Positions 5,786 through 12,479 of a stretch of DNA of 12,538 bases are shown here, piece after piece; the first letter of the stretch is position 1, and each line of letters begins with the position of its first letter. The notes under the pieces are model-generated. The model worked only from the letters and a program-made list of their open reading frames with translations, was not told the origin of the DNA and made no database searches. A program made the position numbers and the translations under genes. Source of the stretch: Spirochaetaceae bacterium (GTDB taxonomy: Bacteria > Spirochaetota > Spirochaetia > DSM-27196 > SKKC01); contig PUOG01000031.1 of the NCBI GenBank assembly GCA_003552745.1, forward strand, positions 1-12,538. Direction: 5' to 3'.

Positions 5786-6679
5786 TTACTGCGATGCTTT
5801 CCGGGCCGGTTTGAACTTACTGTTCAGATACGGCACGAGGAGATTCATCGTGAGAATGGCGAACGTAGTCCCTTCGGTGAACTCGTAGACACCCGGCGTC
5901 TGCCAGCCCCACCAACGCATCGCCGTTATGATCAGGCCGATCCCGACCCCGAAGATTATCTGTCCTTTCGGGAAACGCGGGGAGGTCATCGGATCGGTCG
6001 CCATGAAGCACGCGCCCAGAATCAGGCTTCCCGCAAAGAGAAAAAACAGCGGATTCTGACCTGTGACGACAGCGAGTACCACCACGGTGCTGAGAATGCT
6101 TGCGGGTATTCTCCAGCGCAGGTAGTTCTTGTAGATGAGGAAGCCGGCTCCGATCAGCAGGGCGAGAGCCGAAATCTCACCGATTGTCCCCGGGATCCGG
6201 CCAAGGAATAGATCGGCCACAGAGTAGACTTCGAGTACTGACGCACTCTCACCGGTCTCCCGAAAGATCTCCAACGGCGTGGCTGCAGTCGTCATATCGA
6301 CCGGCAACCGCCATGGCAGGATAGAGTCGGGAAAGACAAAGAGATAGAACAGGCGACCGAAGAGCATCGGGTTGAACAGGTTCTTTCCCAGGCCGCCAAG
6401 CAGCTGCTTGCCTGCTATGATGCCGAACGCCGCCGAGATTCCGATTGCGTAGAGGGGTGTCGACGTCGAAACCGCAAACGCCATCAGAGTGCCAGTAACG
6501 GCCGCGCTACCATCTGTTGCGGTCACCTTTCGACCGGTCAGCTTCTGAAAGAGCGCCTCGGCGAGCATTGCGGAGGCAATGCCGGTCACGATCATGAGCA
6601 GTGCCTGAAGGCGATACGCGTAGATCGAATAGAGAGCAATAGGCGTCAGGGCGATGAGCATCCCGTACATCATCTTCAT
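5786..6679 (-). CDS. RnfD/NqrB-family membrane flavoprotein subunit
   Basis: I choose the ATG at 6679 (297 residues), with AAGGA 8 bases upstream; the frame extends to a TTG at 6715 without a good site. In Rnf and Na+-NQR complexes this subunit carries covalent FMN and takes part in electron transfer coupled to ion transport. Several hydrophobic segments are evident. Family motifs are DGSAAVTG (56-63), GGLGKNLFNPMLFGR (95-109), the flavinylation-type TTAATPLE with Thr134 as probable FMN acceptor, MATDPMTSP (227-235) and EGTTFAILTMN (269-279). It is near RnfD size and shorter than NqrB. No RnfA/B/C/E/G or Nqr gene is adjacent; the next genes are a two-helix protein and, divergently, an alpha-xylosidase. 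The redox partner is unknown. Confidence 0.88.
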   Translation of the reverse strand: MKMMYGMLIALTPIALYSIYAYRLQALLMIVTGIASAMLAEALFQKLTGRKVTATDGSAAVTGTLMAFAVSTSTPLYAIGISAAFGIIAGKQLLGGLGKNLFNPMLFGRLFYLFVFPDSILPWRLPVDMTTAATPLEIFRETGESASVLEVYSVADLFLGRIPGTIGEISALALLIGAGFLIYKNYLRWRIPASILSTVVVLAVVTGQNPLFFLFAGSLILGACFMATDPMTSPRFPKGQIIFGVGIGLIITAMRWWGWQTPGVYEFTEGTTFAILTMNLLVPYLNSKFKPARKASQ

Positions 6680-6930
6680 ATGCACTTCCTTCTCATTACA
6701 TTGACCTTTGGCCAACGACAGAACGAGTCAGTTCCTGATCATCTTACTATATGGCCGGAACTATAACGGCTCGCACCGCCGGTGTAAAGAAGTCGCTATT
6801 CGCGTACGCACCACACGAAATGCACGGATGATCTTCCGAACGGCACGTTCGGCAGCTGCTCGCTCGCCGCCCTGCCGACACTATGGTAATGTACCGCGGT
6901 TGCATTCGATACAAGAGAGGAGAGTTCCAC
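6680..6930. other. divergent intergenic region between the RnfD-like gene and the small ORF/GH31 pair
   Basis: About 250 bases hold no convincing gene. It must contain promoters for both directions, but I find no hexamer pair with good spacing; TATAGT on the minus strand (6751-6746) and TATAAC on the plus strand (6762-6767) are possible -10 elements. The clearest structure is the dyad at 6836-6852. Frames running through here use atypical codons and look spurious. Confidence 0.5.
6836..6852. promoter_or_regulatory. perfect 7-bp inverted repeat, candidate operator upstream of the alpha-xylosidase
   Basis: CCGAACG (6836-6842) and CGTTCGG (6846-6852) are perfect inverted copies around GCA. The dyad lies about 80 bases before the TTG of the small ORF and 276 before the alpha-xylosidase. 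A compact dyad with central CG steps could bind a LacI-type sugar regulator, or form a hairpin in RNA. No regulator gene is adjacent. Confidence 0.4.
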
Positions 6931-7101
6931 TTGGCGGATAAGGCGAACGATGTCGTCTCCGAGATCGCGTTGCTGATTGACCGCTTCTTCAGCAGAGACG
7001 CAACGGATCCAGCCACGCCAGCCACGCGCAAGCAGTTCTCGAAGCTCGAGTGCTACAAGGCCGATGTGTCCAATCTCGCGGTGGCGGCCGTTCATCTATA
7101 A
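6931..7101 (+). CDS. possible small protein (56 aa, TTG start) upstream of the alpha-xylosidase
   Basis: I do not recognise this protein. The frame opens further upstream (ATG at 6883), but the only good ribosome site is AGAGAGGAGAG at 6914-6924, which fits a TTG start at 6931. It has an acidic/hydrophobic helix-like N-terminal part (ADKANDVVSEIALLIDRFF), a Thr/Pro-rich linker (DATDPATPATRK) and a short C-terminal half with one Cys. Third codon positions are mostly G or C, like neighbouring real genes. The stop lies 26 bases before the GH31 ATG, so it could be a leader peptide or a cotranscribed accessory protein. It may also be a remnant of a longer gene or not translated. Confidence 0.45.
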   Translation: MADKANDVVSEIALLIDRFFSRDATDPATPATRKQFSKLECYKADVSNLAVAAVHL

Positions 7102-7127
7102 CAGATAGGACATGGAGGTAACGGAGG

Positions 7128-9569
7128 ATGAAATTCACCAACGGCTACTGGCTGATGCGGCCCGGCGTGGAGCCGGTGTATCCGGTGCAGCTTGTCGATT
7201 GCGAGCTCTCTTCGGGCGCGGTTACCGCGTATGGAGCAGCGCGCGCGGTGCACGGTCGCGGCGACACACTCAACGCGGCTCTGTTCACCGTGACCGCACG
7301 GGCGGCCGCCGACGACGTGATCGAAGTGGATGCGGTGCACCACGCCGGAGTGCGGGAGCGGGGGCCTGAGTTCGCCAGACCCGACCCGGGGAGTGTTGAA
7401 CCGCAAGATGTTGAGGTCGCCGATGGGGCGTCGGCCTGCTCGATCCGCTCCGGGAGGCTGAGCGCGAGCTTCGAGAAGGGCGAGCGGTGGCGGCTGAGAT
7501 TCGATGCCGAGGGGCGTCTGCTCACAGACAGCGCGTTTCGCAACCTCGCGCACATGACTGTGCGACGCAGGCCTCCTGTGCATATCGGCGCGGAGGCACC
7601 GGACGGGAGTGGATCGATGCATCGGCATGCGTCGGCCGGCGAGCGCACCTACATGGTCGAGCAGCTGCGACTGTCGGTCGGCGAGCTGGTGTACGGCCTC
7701 GGCGAGCGCTTCACCCCTTTTGTAAAAAACGGTCAGGTCGTCGATATCTGGAACGAGGATGGCGGAACCGCGAGCGAGCAGGCGTATAAGAACGTACCGT
7801 TCTACTACACCAATCGCGGATACGGGGTGTTCGTCGATCACCCGGGCCGGGTCAGCTTCGAAGTCGGAAGCGAAAAGGTCAGCCGGGTCGGTTTCAGCGT
7901 CGGCGGCGAGCGGCTGCGCTACTATGTAATTTACGGCCCGACTCCGGCCGAAATCGTTCGGAAGTATACGGCACTGACCGGAAGACCGGCGCGGCCGCCG
8001 GCGTGGTCGTTCGGGCTGTGGCTGTCGACATCGTTTACGACCGAGTACGACGAGAAGACGGTCAACGGCATGATCGACGGTATGCAGCAGAGTGGGATTC
8101 CGTTGAGCGTCTTCCATTTCGACTGCTTCTGGATGCGCCCCTACCGGTGGACCGATTTCACCTGGGATCCTGATGTCTTTCCGGATCCTCGCGGCATGCT
8201 GCAACGCCTAAAAGAGCGTGGACTTCGGATCTGTGTCTGGATCAACCCGTATATCGCGCAGCGGTCGACCGCGTTCGACGAAGCCGCGCGGGCCGGCTAC
8301 CTGTTGAGGACTCCCGAAGGGGATGTCCGTCAGTCGGATCTCTGGCAGGCAGGGATGGGTTTCGTCGATGTGACGAATCCGGATGCACGTGCCTGGTATC
8401 GCGGGCGACTTGCCGAACTCCTCGATATGGGAGTCGATGCGTTCAAGACCGATTTCGGCGAGCGTATTCCGCTCGACGTGCGTTACTTCGACGGCAGCGA
8501 TCCCGAACGGATGCACAACTACTACTCCTACCTCTACAACGAGATGGTCTTCGACCTGCTGCGTGAGAAGCGCGGAGAAGGGGAGGCGATCGTCTTCGCG
8601 AGAAGCGCGACCGCCGGCGGACAGCGGTTTCCTGTCCACTGGGGCGGAGATTGCGAGGCGACCTACGAGTCCATGGCCGAGAGTCTCCGCGGTGGTTTGA
8701 GTCTCTGTTCCTCCGGTTTTGCGTTCTGGAGTCACGATATCGGTGGGTTCGAGCATACCGCAACCGCCGATCTCTACAAGCGGTGGGCAGCGTTCGGGCT
8801 CCTATCGACGCACAGCCGGCTGCACGGCAGCGGATCCTATCGGGTGCCGTGGAACTTCGACGATGAAGCCTCGGATGTGCTGCGACACTTCACTCGGCTG
8901 AAAATGTCGCTGATGCCATACCTCTATCGGCACGCGGTCGAAGCGGCAACGAGCGGTACACCGCTGATGCGGTCGATGGCCTTCGAGTTTCCGAACGACC
9001 CGTCATGCGAGCACCTCGACCGGCAGTATATGCTCGGCCCGTCGCTGCTCGTCGCTCCGGTACTCGACCCGAATGGCAGCGTGCGCTTCTACGTTCCCGA
9101 AGGGCGCTGGACCGACATTCAGTCGGGCGAACGCTTCGACGGGCCGCGGTGGTACGAACGAACGTACGACTACTTCGGGCTTCCGCTCCTTGCCGCTCCG
9201 GGGAGTGTGGTTGTTCGCGGAGCGACCGATGATAGTCCGGAATACGATTACGTCGCCGGAGCATCCGTGCACCTTCATGCCCCTCATGATGCCCCGCGTA
9301 CCGTTACGCTCGTGCAGCGCGACGGTACGGAGGCGGTGGTACTCCAGGTCGATCAGACCGATGAGAGCCTGAAGTTGTCGATCGGTGTCACTGCGGAGAT
9401 ACCGGACGAGTCCGCGCCCGACATCTCGAGTCTGCGCGTGGTAATACACGCAGTCGCTCCGCCTGAGGACGCAGGAGAGGTTCGCGGCGCCACGTTCGAA
9501 TCCGACGGCGATCGCGTTGTGCTGCGTCCGCGTGAGAGCGAGGTTACGCTCCCCATGCGGCCGCGGTAG
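7128..9569 (+). CDS. glycoside hydrolase family 31 alpha-xylosidase, YicI-like
   Basis: This 813-residue enzyme should release alpha-linked xylose from isoprimeverose and xyloglucan oligosaccharides. The N-terminus (MKFTNGYWLMRPGVEPVYPVQ) resembles E. coli YicI (772 residues). An N-terminal beta-sandwich with LVYGLGERFTPF is followed by the (beta/alpha)8 domain. The nucleophile is Asp442 in FKTDFGERIP and the acid/base is Asp508 in HWGGDCEATYESMAESLRGG; the following SGFAFWSHDIGGFE is also diagnostic. A distal beta domain of some 150 residues ends the chain. There is no signal peptide, so it is cytoplasmic and acts on imported oligosaccharides; no importer is in the window. A double Shine-Dalgarno precedes the ATG: GGAGGT at 7114-7119 (the functional spacing) and GGAGG touching the ATG. 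Alpha-glucosidase activity is less likely. Confidence 0.95.
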   Translation: MKFTNGYWLMRPGVEPVYPVQLVDCELSSGAVTAYGAARAVHGRGDTLNAALFTVTARAAADDVIEVDAVHHAGVRERGPEFARPDPGSVEPQDVEVADGASACSIRSGRLSASFEKGERWRLRFDAEGRLLTDSAFRNLAHMTVRRRPPVHIGAEAPDGSGSMHRHASAGERTYMVEQLRLSVGELVYGLGERFTPFVKNGQVVDIWNEDGGTASEQAYKNVPFYYTNRGYGVFVDHPGRVSFEVGSEKVSRVGFSVGGERLRYYVIYGPTPAEIVRKYTALTGRPARPPAWSFGLWLSTSFTTEYDEKTVNGMIDGMQQSGIPLSVFHFDCFWMRPYRWTDFTWDPDVFPDPRGMLQRLKERGLRICVWINPYIAQRSTAFDEAARAGYLLRTPEGDVRQSDLWQAGMGFVDVTNPDARAWYRGRLAELLDMGVDAFKTDFGERIPLDVRYFDGSDPERMHNYYSYLYNEMVFDLLREKRGEGEAIVFARSATAGGQRFPVHWGGDCEATYESMAESLRGGLSLCSSGFAFWSHDIGGFEHTATADLYKRWAAFGLLSTHSRLHGSGSYRVPWNFDDEASDVLRHFTRLKMSLMPYLYRHAVEAATSGTPLMRSMAFEFPNDPSCEHLDRQYMLGPSLLVAPVLDPNGSVRFYVPEGRWTDIQSGERFDGPRWYERTYDYFGLPLLAAPGSVVVRGATDDSPEYDYVAGASVHLHAPHDAPRTVTLVQRDGTEAVVLQVDQTDESLKLSIGVTAEIPDESAPDISSLRVVIHAVAPPEDAGEVRGATFESDGDRVVLRPRESEVTLPMRPR

Positions 9570-9590
9570 GTGCAGCACAGCCGGGTCAGA

Positions 9591-9619
9591 TTGATGCGAT
9601 GATGCGGTGATGCTATGAT
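9591..9619 (+). promoter_or_regulatory. predicted sigma-70 promoter of vapBC
   Basis: TTGATG (9591-9596) is followed after 17 bases by TATGAT (9614-9619); each matches its consensus at five and five positions or close to it. The predicted transcription start at about 9626-9627 is 2-3 bases before the vapB ATG at 9629. No Shine-Dalgarno is present between, so the message would be leaderless. The hexamers are embedded in a four-unit tandem repeat. Confidence 0.6.
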
Positions 9620-9623
9620 GCGT
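9592..9623 (+). repeat. four tandem 8-bp repeats covering the vapBC promoter, candidate RHH operator
   Basis: Four contiguous octamers each start with TGATGC and end in GA, GG, TA and GT (9592-9599, 9600-9607, 9608-9615, 9616-9623). A further 7/8 match (GGATGCGT, 9627-9634) includes the vapB start codon. Ribbon-helix-helix proteins such as MetJ and the omega repressor bind arrays of 7-8 bp repeats side by side, and the first gene encodes an RHH antitoxin, so this is a good candidate autoregulatory operator. Confidence 0.6.
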
Positions 9624-9628
9624 CCGGG

Positions 9629-9853
9629 ATGCGTACCACACTCAATATCGATGATGATCTGCTGCGCGTTGCCCGGCAGCTCGCCGCTGAGCGCGGCGAG
9701 AGCGTTGGTACGGTAGTCTCTCAGCTCATGCGAGAGGCGCTCACGAAGCATGAACGCTACTCCGAGCGCAACGGGTTGCCCGTTTTCGAAGTCCATGAAG
9801 GCGCCCGGGCGCTTACTCCCGAAGACGTCCGATCGGCGGAGGATGAGGTGTGA
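9629..9853 (+). CDS. vapB: VapB-type ribbon-helix-helix antitoxin
   Basis: The 74-residue protein begins MRTTLNIDDDLLRVARQLAAERGESVGTVVSQLMREAL, an N-terminal RHH DNA-binding fold (strand residues about 2-7, helices about 9-21 and 25-40). The C-terminal part, with NGLPVFEVHEGARALTPEDV, should wrap around and neutralise the toxin. The stop overlaps the toxin start by 4 bases. Type II antitoxins bind their own promoter, with toxin as corepressor; the four 8-bp repeats upstream would serve. There is no Shine-Dalgarno before the ATG, and the predicted promoter ends at the start codon, suggesting leaderless translation. The start is supported by the canonical MRTTLNID beginning. Confidence 0.88.
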   Translation: MRTTLNIDDDLLRVARQLAAERGESVGTVVSQLMREALTKHERYSERNGLPVFEVHEGARALTPEDVRSAEDEV

Positions 9854-10317
9854 GCGTTCAGCTTCTCGATGTGAACGTGCTTATCGCGCTCGCGTGGCCC
9901 CAACACCTGTTCCACGAGCGCGCTCACACGTGGTTCGAGCGCAGCAGACTTTCGACGCCGAATGCCGGCGGGAGCGTGAAGTGGGCTACGTGTATTCTCA
10001 CGCAGAACGCATTCGTGCGCATATCAGCGAATGCGTCTATCGTCGACGGCGCGGTACGGCCGACGGCCGCGCGAACCATGCTGCAGCACTACACTGGACA
10101 CCCCGACCACATATACTGGGAACTCGCACCGTCGCTTGCCGGTTCCCTCGCAGAAGAGCTGCCGGCGGAGATGCTCTCCGGTCACCGGCAAATCACCGAC
10201 GCGTGCCTGCTGCTGTATGCGACACACTACGACGGTGTCCTCTGCACCTTCGATCGGAGAATATCCGCAGCCGTGTCCGGCACGCGATTCGCGCGACACG
10301 TTGAACTCATCGACTGA
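9850..10317 (+). CDS. vapC: VapC-type PIN-domain ribonuclease toxin
   Basis: The 155-residue PIN protein would cleave RNA when free of VapB. Its start is the GTG overlapping the antitoxin stop (GTGA), typical of coupled toxin-antitoxin pairs. Acidic active-site candidates are Asp7 in LLDVNVLIAL, Asp117 in QITDACL and Asp135 in CTFDRR. The usual second acidic residue falls at WATCILTQNAFVRI, where Gln52 stands in place of Glu; I recall TQN-type motifs in a VapC subgroup, so this need not mean inactivity. The gene ends 38 bases before the convergent beta-barrel gene, with no clear terminator between. Its RNA target cannot be predicted. Such pairs are often mobile, but no repeats or integrase flank this one. 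Confidence 0.9.
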   Translation: MSVQLLDVNVLIALAWPQHLFHERAHTWFERSRLSTPNAGGSVKWATCILTQNAFVRISANASIVDGAVRPTAARTMLQHYTGHPDHIYWELAPSLAGSLAEELPAEMLSGHRQITDACLLLYATHYDGVLCTFDRRISAAVSGTRFARHVELID

Positions 10318-10355
10318 GAGGTGCCGCCGGCAGCTAATACGGTTTGCGATTCGGT

Positions 10356-11082
10356 TCAATTGATGAACATCGGCGTGAAGGTGGCGAGAAACTGCAAGCT
10401 ACTCTGGCGAATCTCGTCGTCGGTGTCATCGGTTTGGGGTCCGAAGTTCACGAACTGGCGTACGTACCGCACACCGACCGTTCCGACCCCATGCGCGTCG
10501 TCGAGTCCGGTTTCGACATCCAGCCCAATTACGAAGCTCGCGGCCGTGCCGAAATCGTGGTCGAGCGACTCCCAGTCTTCCTGAGGGTGGTCTTCATCTT
10601 CGGGGCCATCGTTGTCCCAGCGTATTCGATCCTGCGCCGCGATGAGAAACTCCGGTCCGGCTCCGAAGTTCGGCACGATACGGAAATCGTCGGTGACCGG
10701 AATCCGGATCATTGCCGAGACCGGTGTCCGCAGTGCGTGGAAGCGAAACCGATGATGAACGTCGAAATCGTCGTCTTCGTCGGCAACCGGTATTTCGTAG
10801 CGGTACCCACCCCCCATCAATGATATAGAGGACATCGGCCTGCACACCGAAAACGCCTCCGAAGTGCGTCCGGACCTGACCGCCGGCCACAATACCGGTC
10901 GAGATACTCCGTCGGATAGTCCCGTCGTCGGCCAGCTCAGCGTCGAGATTGGGGCTGCTGACCGTCGAGAGTCCGAGCCCCATCTGCAGCCCGGCACCGA
11001 GTTCGAACGCACTCGCCGCGGTCCCGGCGACGAGAAAGAGAGTGGCTGCTATCGCGAATAACCGTACCGTTCGTAATCGCAT
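10356..11082 (-). pseudogene. outer-membrane beta-barrel protein gene, interrupted by a frameshift in a G6 run
   Basis: The first frame starts at the ATG at 11082 (AGGAGG 5 bases upstream) and encodes a clear signal peptide cut after TAASA (residue 25), then amphipathic strands such as GGQVRTHFGGVFGVQADVLYIIDGG. After about residue 89 it degenerates into Arg-rich sequence and stops at 10594. The next frame continues the protein from YRYEIPVADEDDDF to FLATFTPMFIN and its stop at 10356. Removing one G from the six-base run (complement of C at 10810-10815) joins them into about 241 residues reading IIDGGGYRYEIP, a PorT/OmpW-size eight-strand-like barrel with acidic loops. The break may be a sequencing error, a recent mutation, or phase variation. 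Function is unknown; surface or transport roles are guesses. Confidence 0.8.
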
Positions 11083-11121
11083 GAGATCCTCCTGTTGCTC
11101 ATATGGATTTGCGTTCCGCAG

Positions 11122-11150
11122 AGCGTACTACAGGAGAAAATATCGTGCAA
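11122..11150 (-). promoter_or_regulatory. possible promoter of the beta-barrel gene
   Basis: On the minus strand TTGCAC (11150-11145) and TACGCT (11127-11122) are 17 bases apart, about 33 bases of leader from the ATG at 11082. Each matches only three of six consensus bases, so the call is weak. The 140-base gap between this gene and the peptidase gene shows nothing else I can support. Confidence 0.3.
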
Positions 11151-11234
11151 CAAATGAACGATTTGGCACGATTTTGCGCTCAACAGGAGTCCGCGATTGC
11201 GTGGCCGGGCAACCCTTCGGCCGAGAGAAAAGCA

Positions 11235-12446
11235 TCACCCAAGCTTCGACAGCAACTCGGCGAGCGCCTCGGCAATTTCGACGAGCTTCCGGCAATCTAC
11301 GATCTCCGGTCGGTCCTCGGGAGTGTGTGCGATGCGTGAAACGAGCTCTGCCACTCGCTCGGAGGTAACGGCAATAGCGGGCACCCCGTGCTGTAGAAAG
11401 ATCGAGTGGTCACCGGCGAACCATTGCGGGCCCTCGATAAGCCCTCCGAAGCCGGTGAACGAGGACACAGCCGCTTCCCGGATGTCGGTCGGGCAGTCGT
11501 AGAACGAGTACGCGGTTGCTCCCGCCCGGTAGCCGGCGCCGTCGATGTTGATAACCAGACGCGTGTTTTTCATTGTATCGCCGTAGCGCGAGAGATAGTC
11601 TTTCTGACCGGCAGCGCTGTAGTGGTCTTCACCGTTCAATGCTGCTATCTCGACGGCCCCGCCACGGTGGCCGGCAGCGAGCAACTCGGCGAGCAGCAAC
11701 AGGACAACTGTGCCGGCCGCATTATCGGTCGCCCCGGGTGTATTCTCGTAGGCATCGATGTGCGCGGTGACCACCGTTCTCATCGGTGTCCCGTGGTCGG
11801 TGCGAATGATCACATTCGATGCGCTGCTCTCGCGCCGCTCGGCATCGATCGTGAGCCGGAAGGAAGCGTCGCCGCCGGGGGCGATTCGCGCCCCGGTCTC
11901 TTCGGTGCAGTGTGCGCACGGAATGGTCAAATCGCCGTCGTTGATAAACGGGAAGGGATAGAGCGCTCCGGCGCTTTCCGGATTCCGCCGAGTCGCGGCG
12001 ATGATCGCTTGCGGGCGTTTCCGCTCGAGTAGCTCATATAGCTTGCGGTGATGGTCCGGGTTGTAGAACGTGAAATTCTTCGGCATCAGTTGCTCGGCGG
12101 TGAGTGCTCCGGTGAGAAGCAGAATACGGTTCGAGCAATCGCGCGATTCGAGCTCCTCTCGCGTGGCGGCGGTTACGAGCGGCGCATCGATGTCGCAGCC
12201 GATCGAATAGGGGCTCGCTTCGATAGGGTATTCGATGCCGGCGCCGGTGAGGGAGCACCCTCGGCAACTCCAGTCGAGACACGGAATCTCGGCACTCTCC
12301 GGCACGAAGCCGAGCGAACGCACTACCTGCTCGAAGTATCCGGTTGCCTCGCGATTTCCCGGCGAACCGGTTCTGCGGTTGGGTTGCACCGAGCAGAAGC
12401 TCCTCAGATGGTGCTCGGCGCTTTCGAGCAAGGGGTGACTGCTCAT
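11235..12446 (-). CDS. M28-family zinc metallopeptidase (aminopeptidase-like)
   Basis: The 403-residue protein has the clan MH di-zinc centre: His229 in TAHIDAY, Asp241 in GATDNAAG, Glu273-Asp274 in NGEDHY (base and ligand; many relatives have Glu-Glu), Asp302 in INIDGAGY and His374 in IAHTPEDRPE. Residues 1-50 form a helical lead-in (RTGSPGN). Residues about 55-200 form an inserted domain that may correspond to the PA-like insert of some M28 enzymes, beginning with a CLDWSCRGC cluster. No signal peptide is visible, so the enzyme is probably cytoplasmic and trims peptides. There is no Shine-Dalgarno before the ATG, and GATAAT sits only 8 bases upstream, hinting at leaderless expression. The substrate is unknown. 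Confidence 0.9.
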   Translation of the reverse strand: MSSHPLLESAEHHLRSFCSVQPNRRTGSPGNREATGYFEQVVRSLGFVPESAEIPCLDWSCRGCSLTGAGIEYPIEASPYSIGCDIDAPLVTAATREELESRDCSNRILLLTGALTAEQLMPKNFTFYNPDHHRKLYELLERKRPQAIIAATRRNPESAGALYPFPFINDGDLTIPCAHCTEETGARIAPGGDASFRLTIDAERRESSASNVIIRTDHGTPMRTVVTAHIDAYENTPGATDNAAGTVVLLLLAELLAAGHRGGAVEIAALNGEDHYSAAGQKDYLSRYGDTMKNTRLVINIDGAGYRAGATAYSFYDCPTDIREAAVSSFTGFGGLIEGPQWFAGDHSIFLQHGVPAIAVTSERVAELVSRIAHTPEDRPEIVDCRKLVEIAEALAELLSKLG

Positions 12447-12454
12447 AGCCGACG

Positions 12455-12479
12455 ATTATCTTCGGATTTGCGCCGCAAA
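12455..12479 (-). promoter_or_regulatory. candidate -10 box and dyad upstream of the M28 peptidase gene
   Basis: GATAAT (12460-12455, minus strand) matches the -10 consensus at five of six positions, and its expected start lies within about 4 bases of the ATG at 12446. TTTGCG-C-CGCAAA (12467-12479) is a perfect 6-bp dyad occupying the spacer to the -35. No good -35 exists, so an activator at the dyad, or a repressor, is plausible. Confidence 0.35.

Noticed and set aside
6680..6715. TTG start of the RnfD-like gene at 6715
   Set aside because: There is no ribosome site; the ATG at 6679 has AAGGA upstream and begins directly with the hydrophobic family N-terminus.
7010..7027. Short tandem repeat CCAGCCACG x2 in the small ORF
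   Set aside because: Two 9-base copies within a low-complexity Ala/Thr/Pro stretch can arise by chance and support no function.
7092..8204. 370-codon frame antisense to the alpha-xylosidase N-terminal half
   Set aside because: It shadows a gene with secure GH31 motifs; no homology-like pattern or Shine-Dalgarno is visible.
10318..10355. Intrinsic terminator between vapC and the convergent beta-barrel gene
   Set aside because: TGCCG-C-CGGCA is present but its loop is one base and no U-tract follows, so it cannot form a normal terminator hairpin.
11103..11339. Plus-strand frame with an AGGAG then GTG near 11145
   Set aside because: It overlaps the 3' end of the peptidase gene on the other strand and crosses the beta-barrel promoter region; the protein has no recognisable features. 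The AGGAG may be chance.
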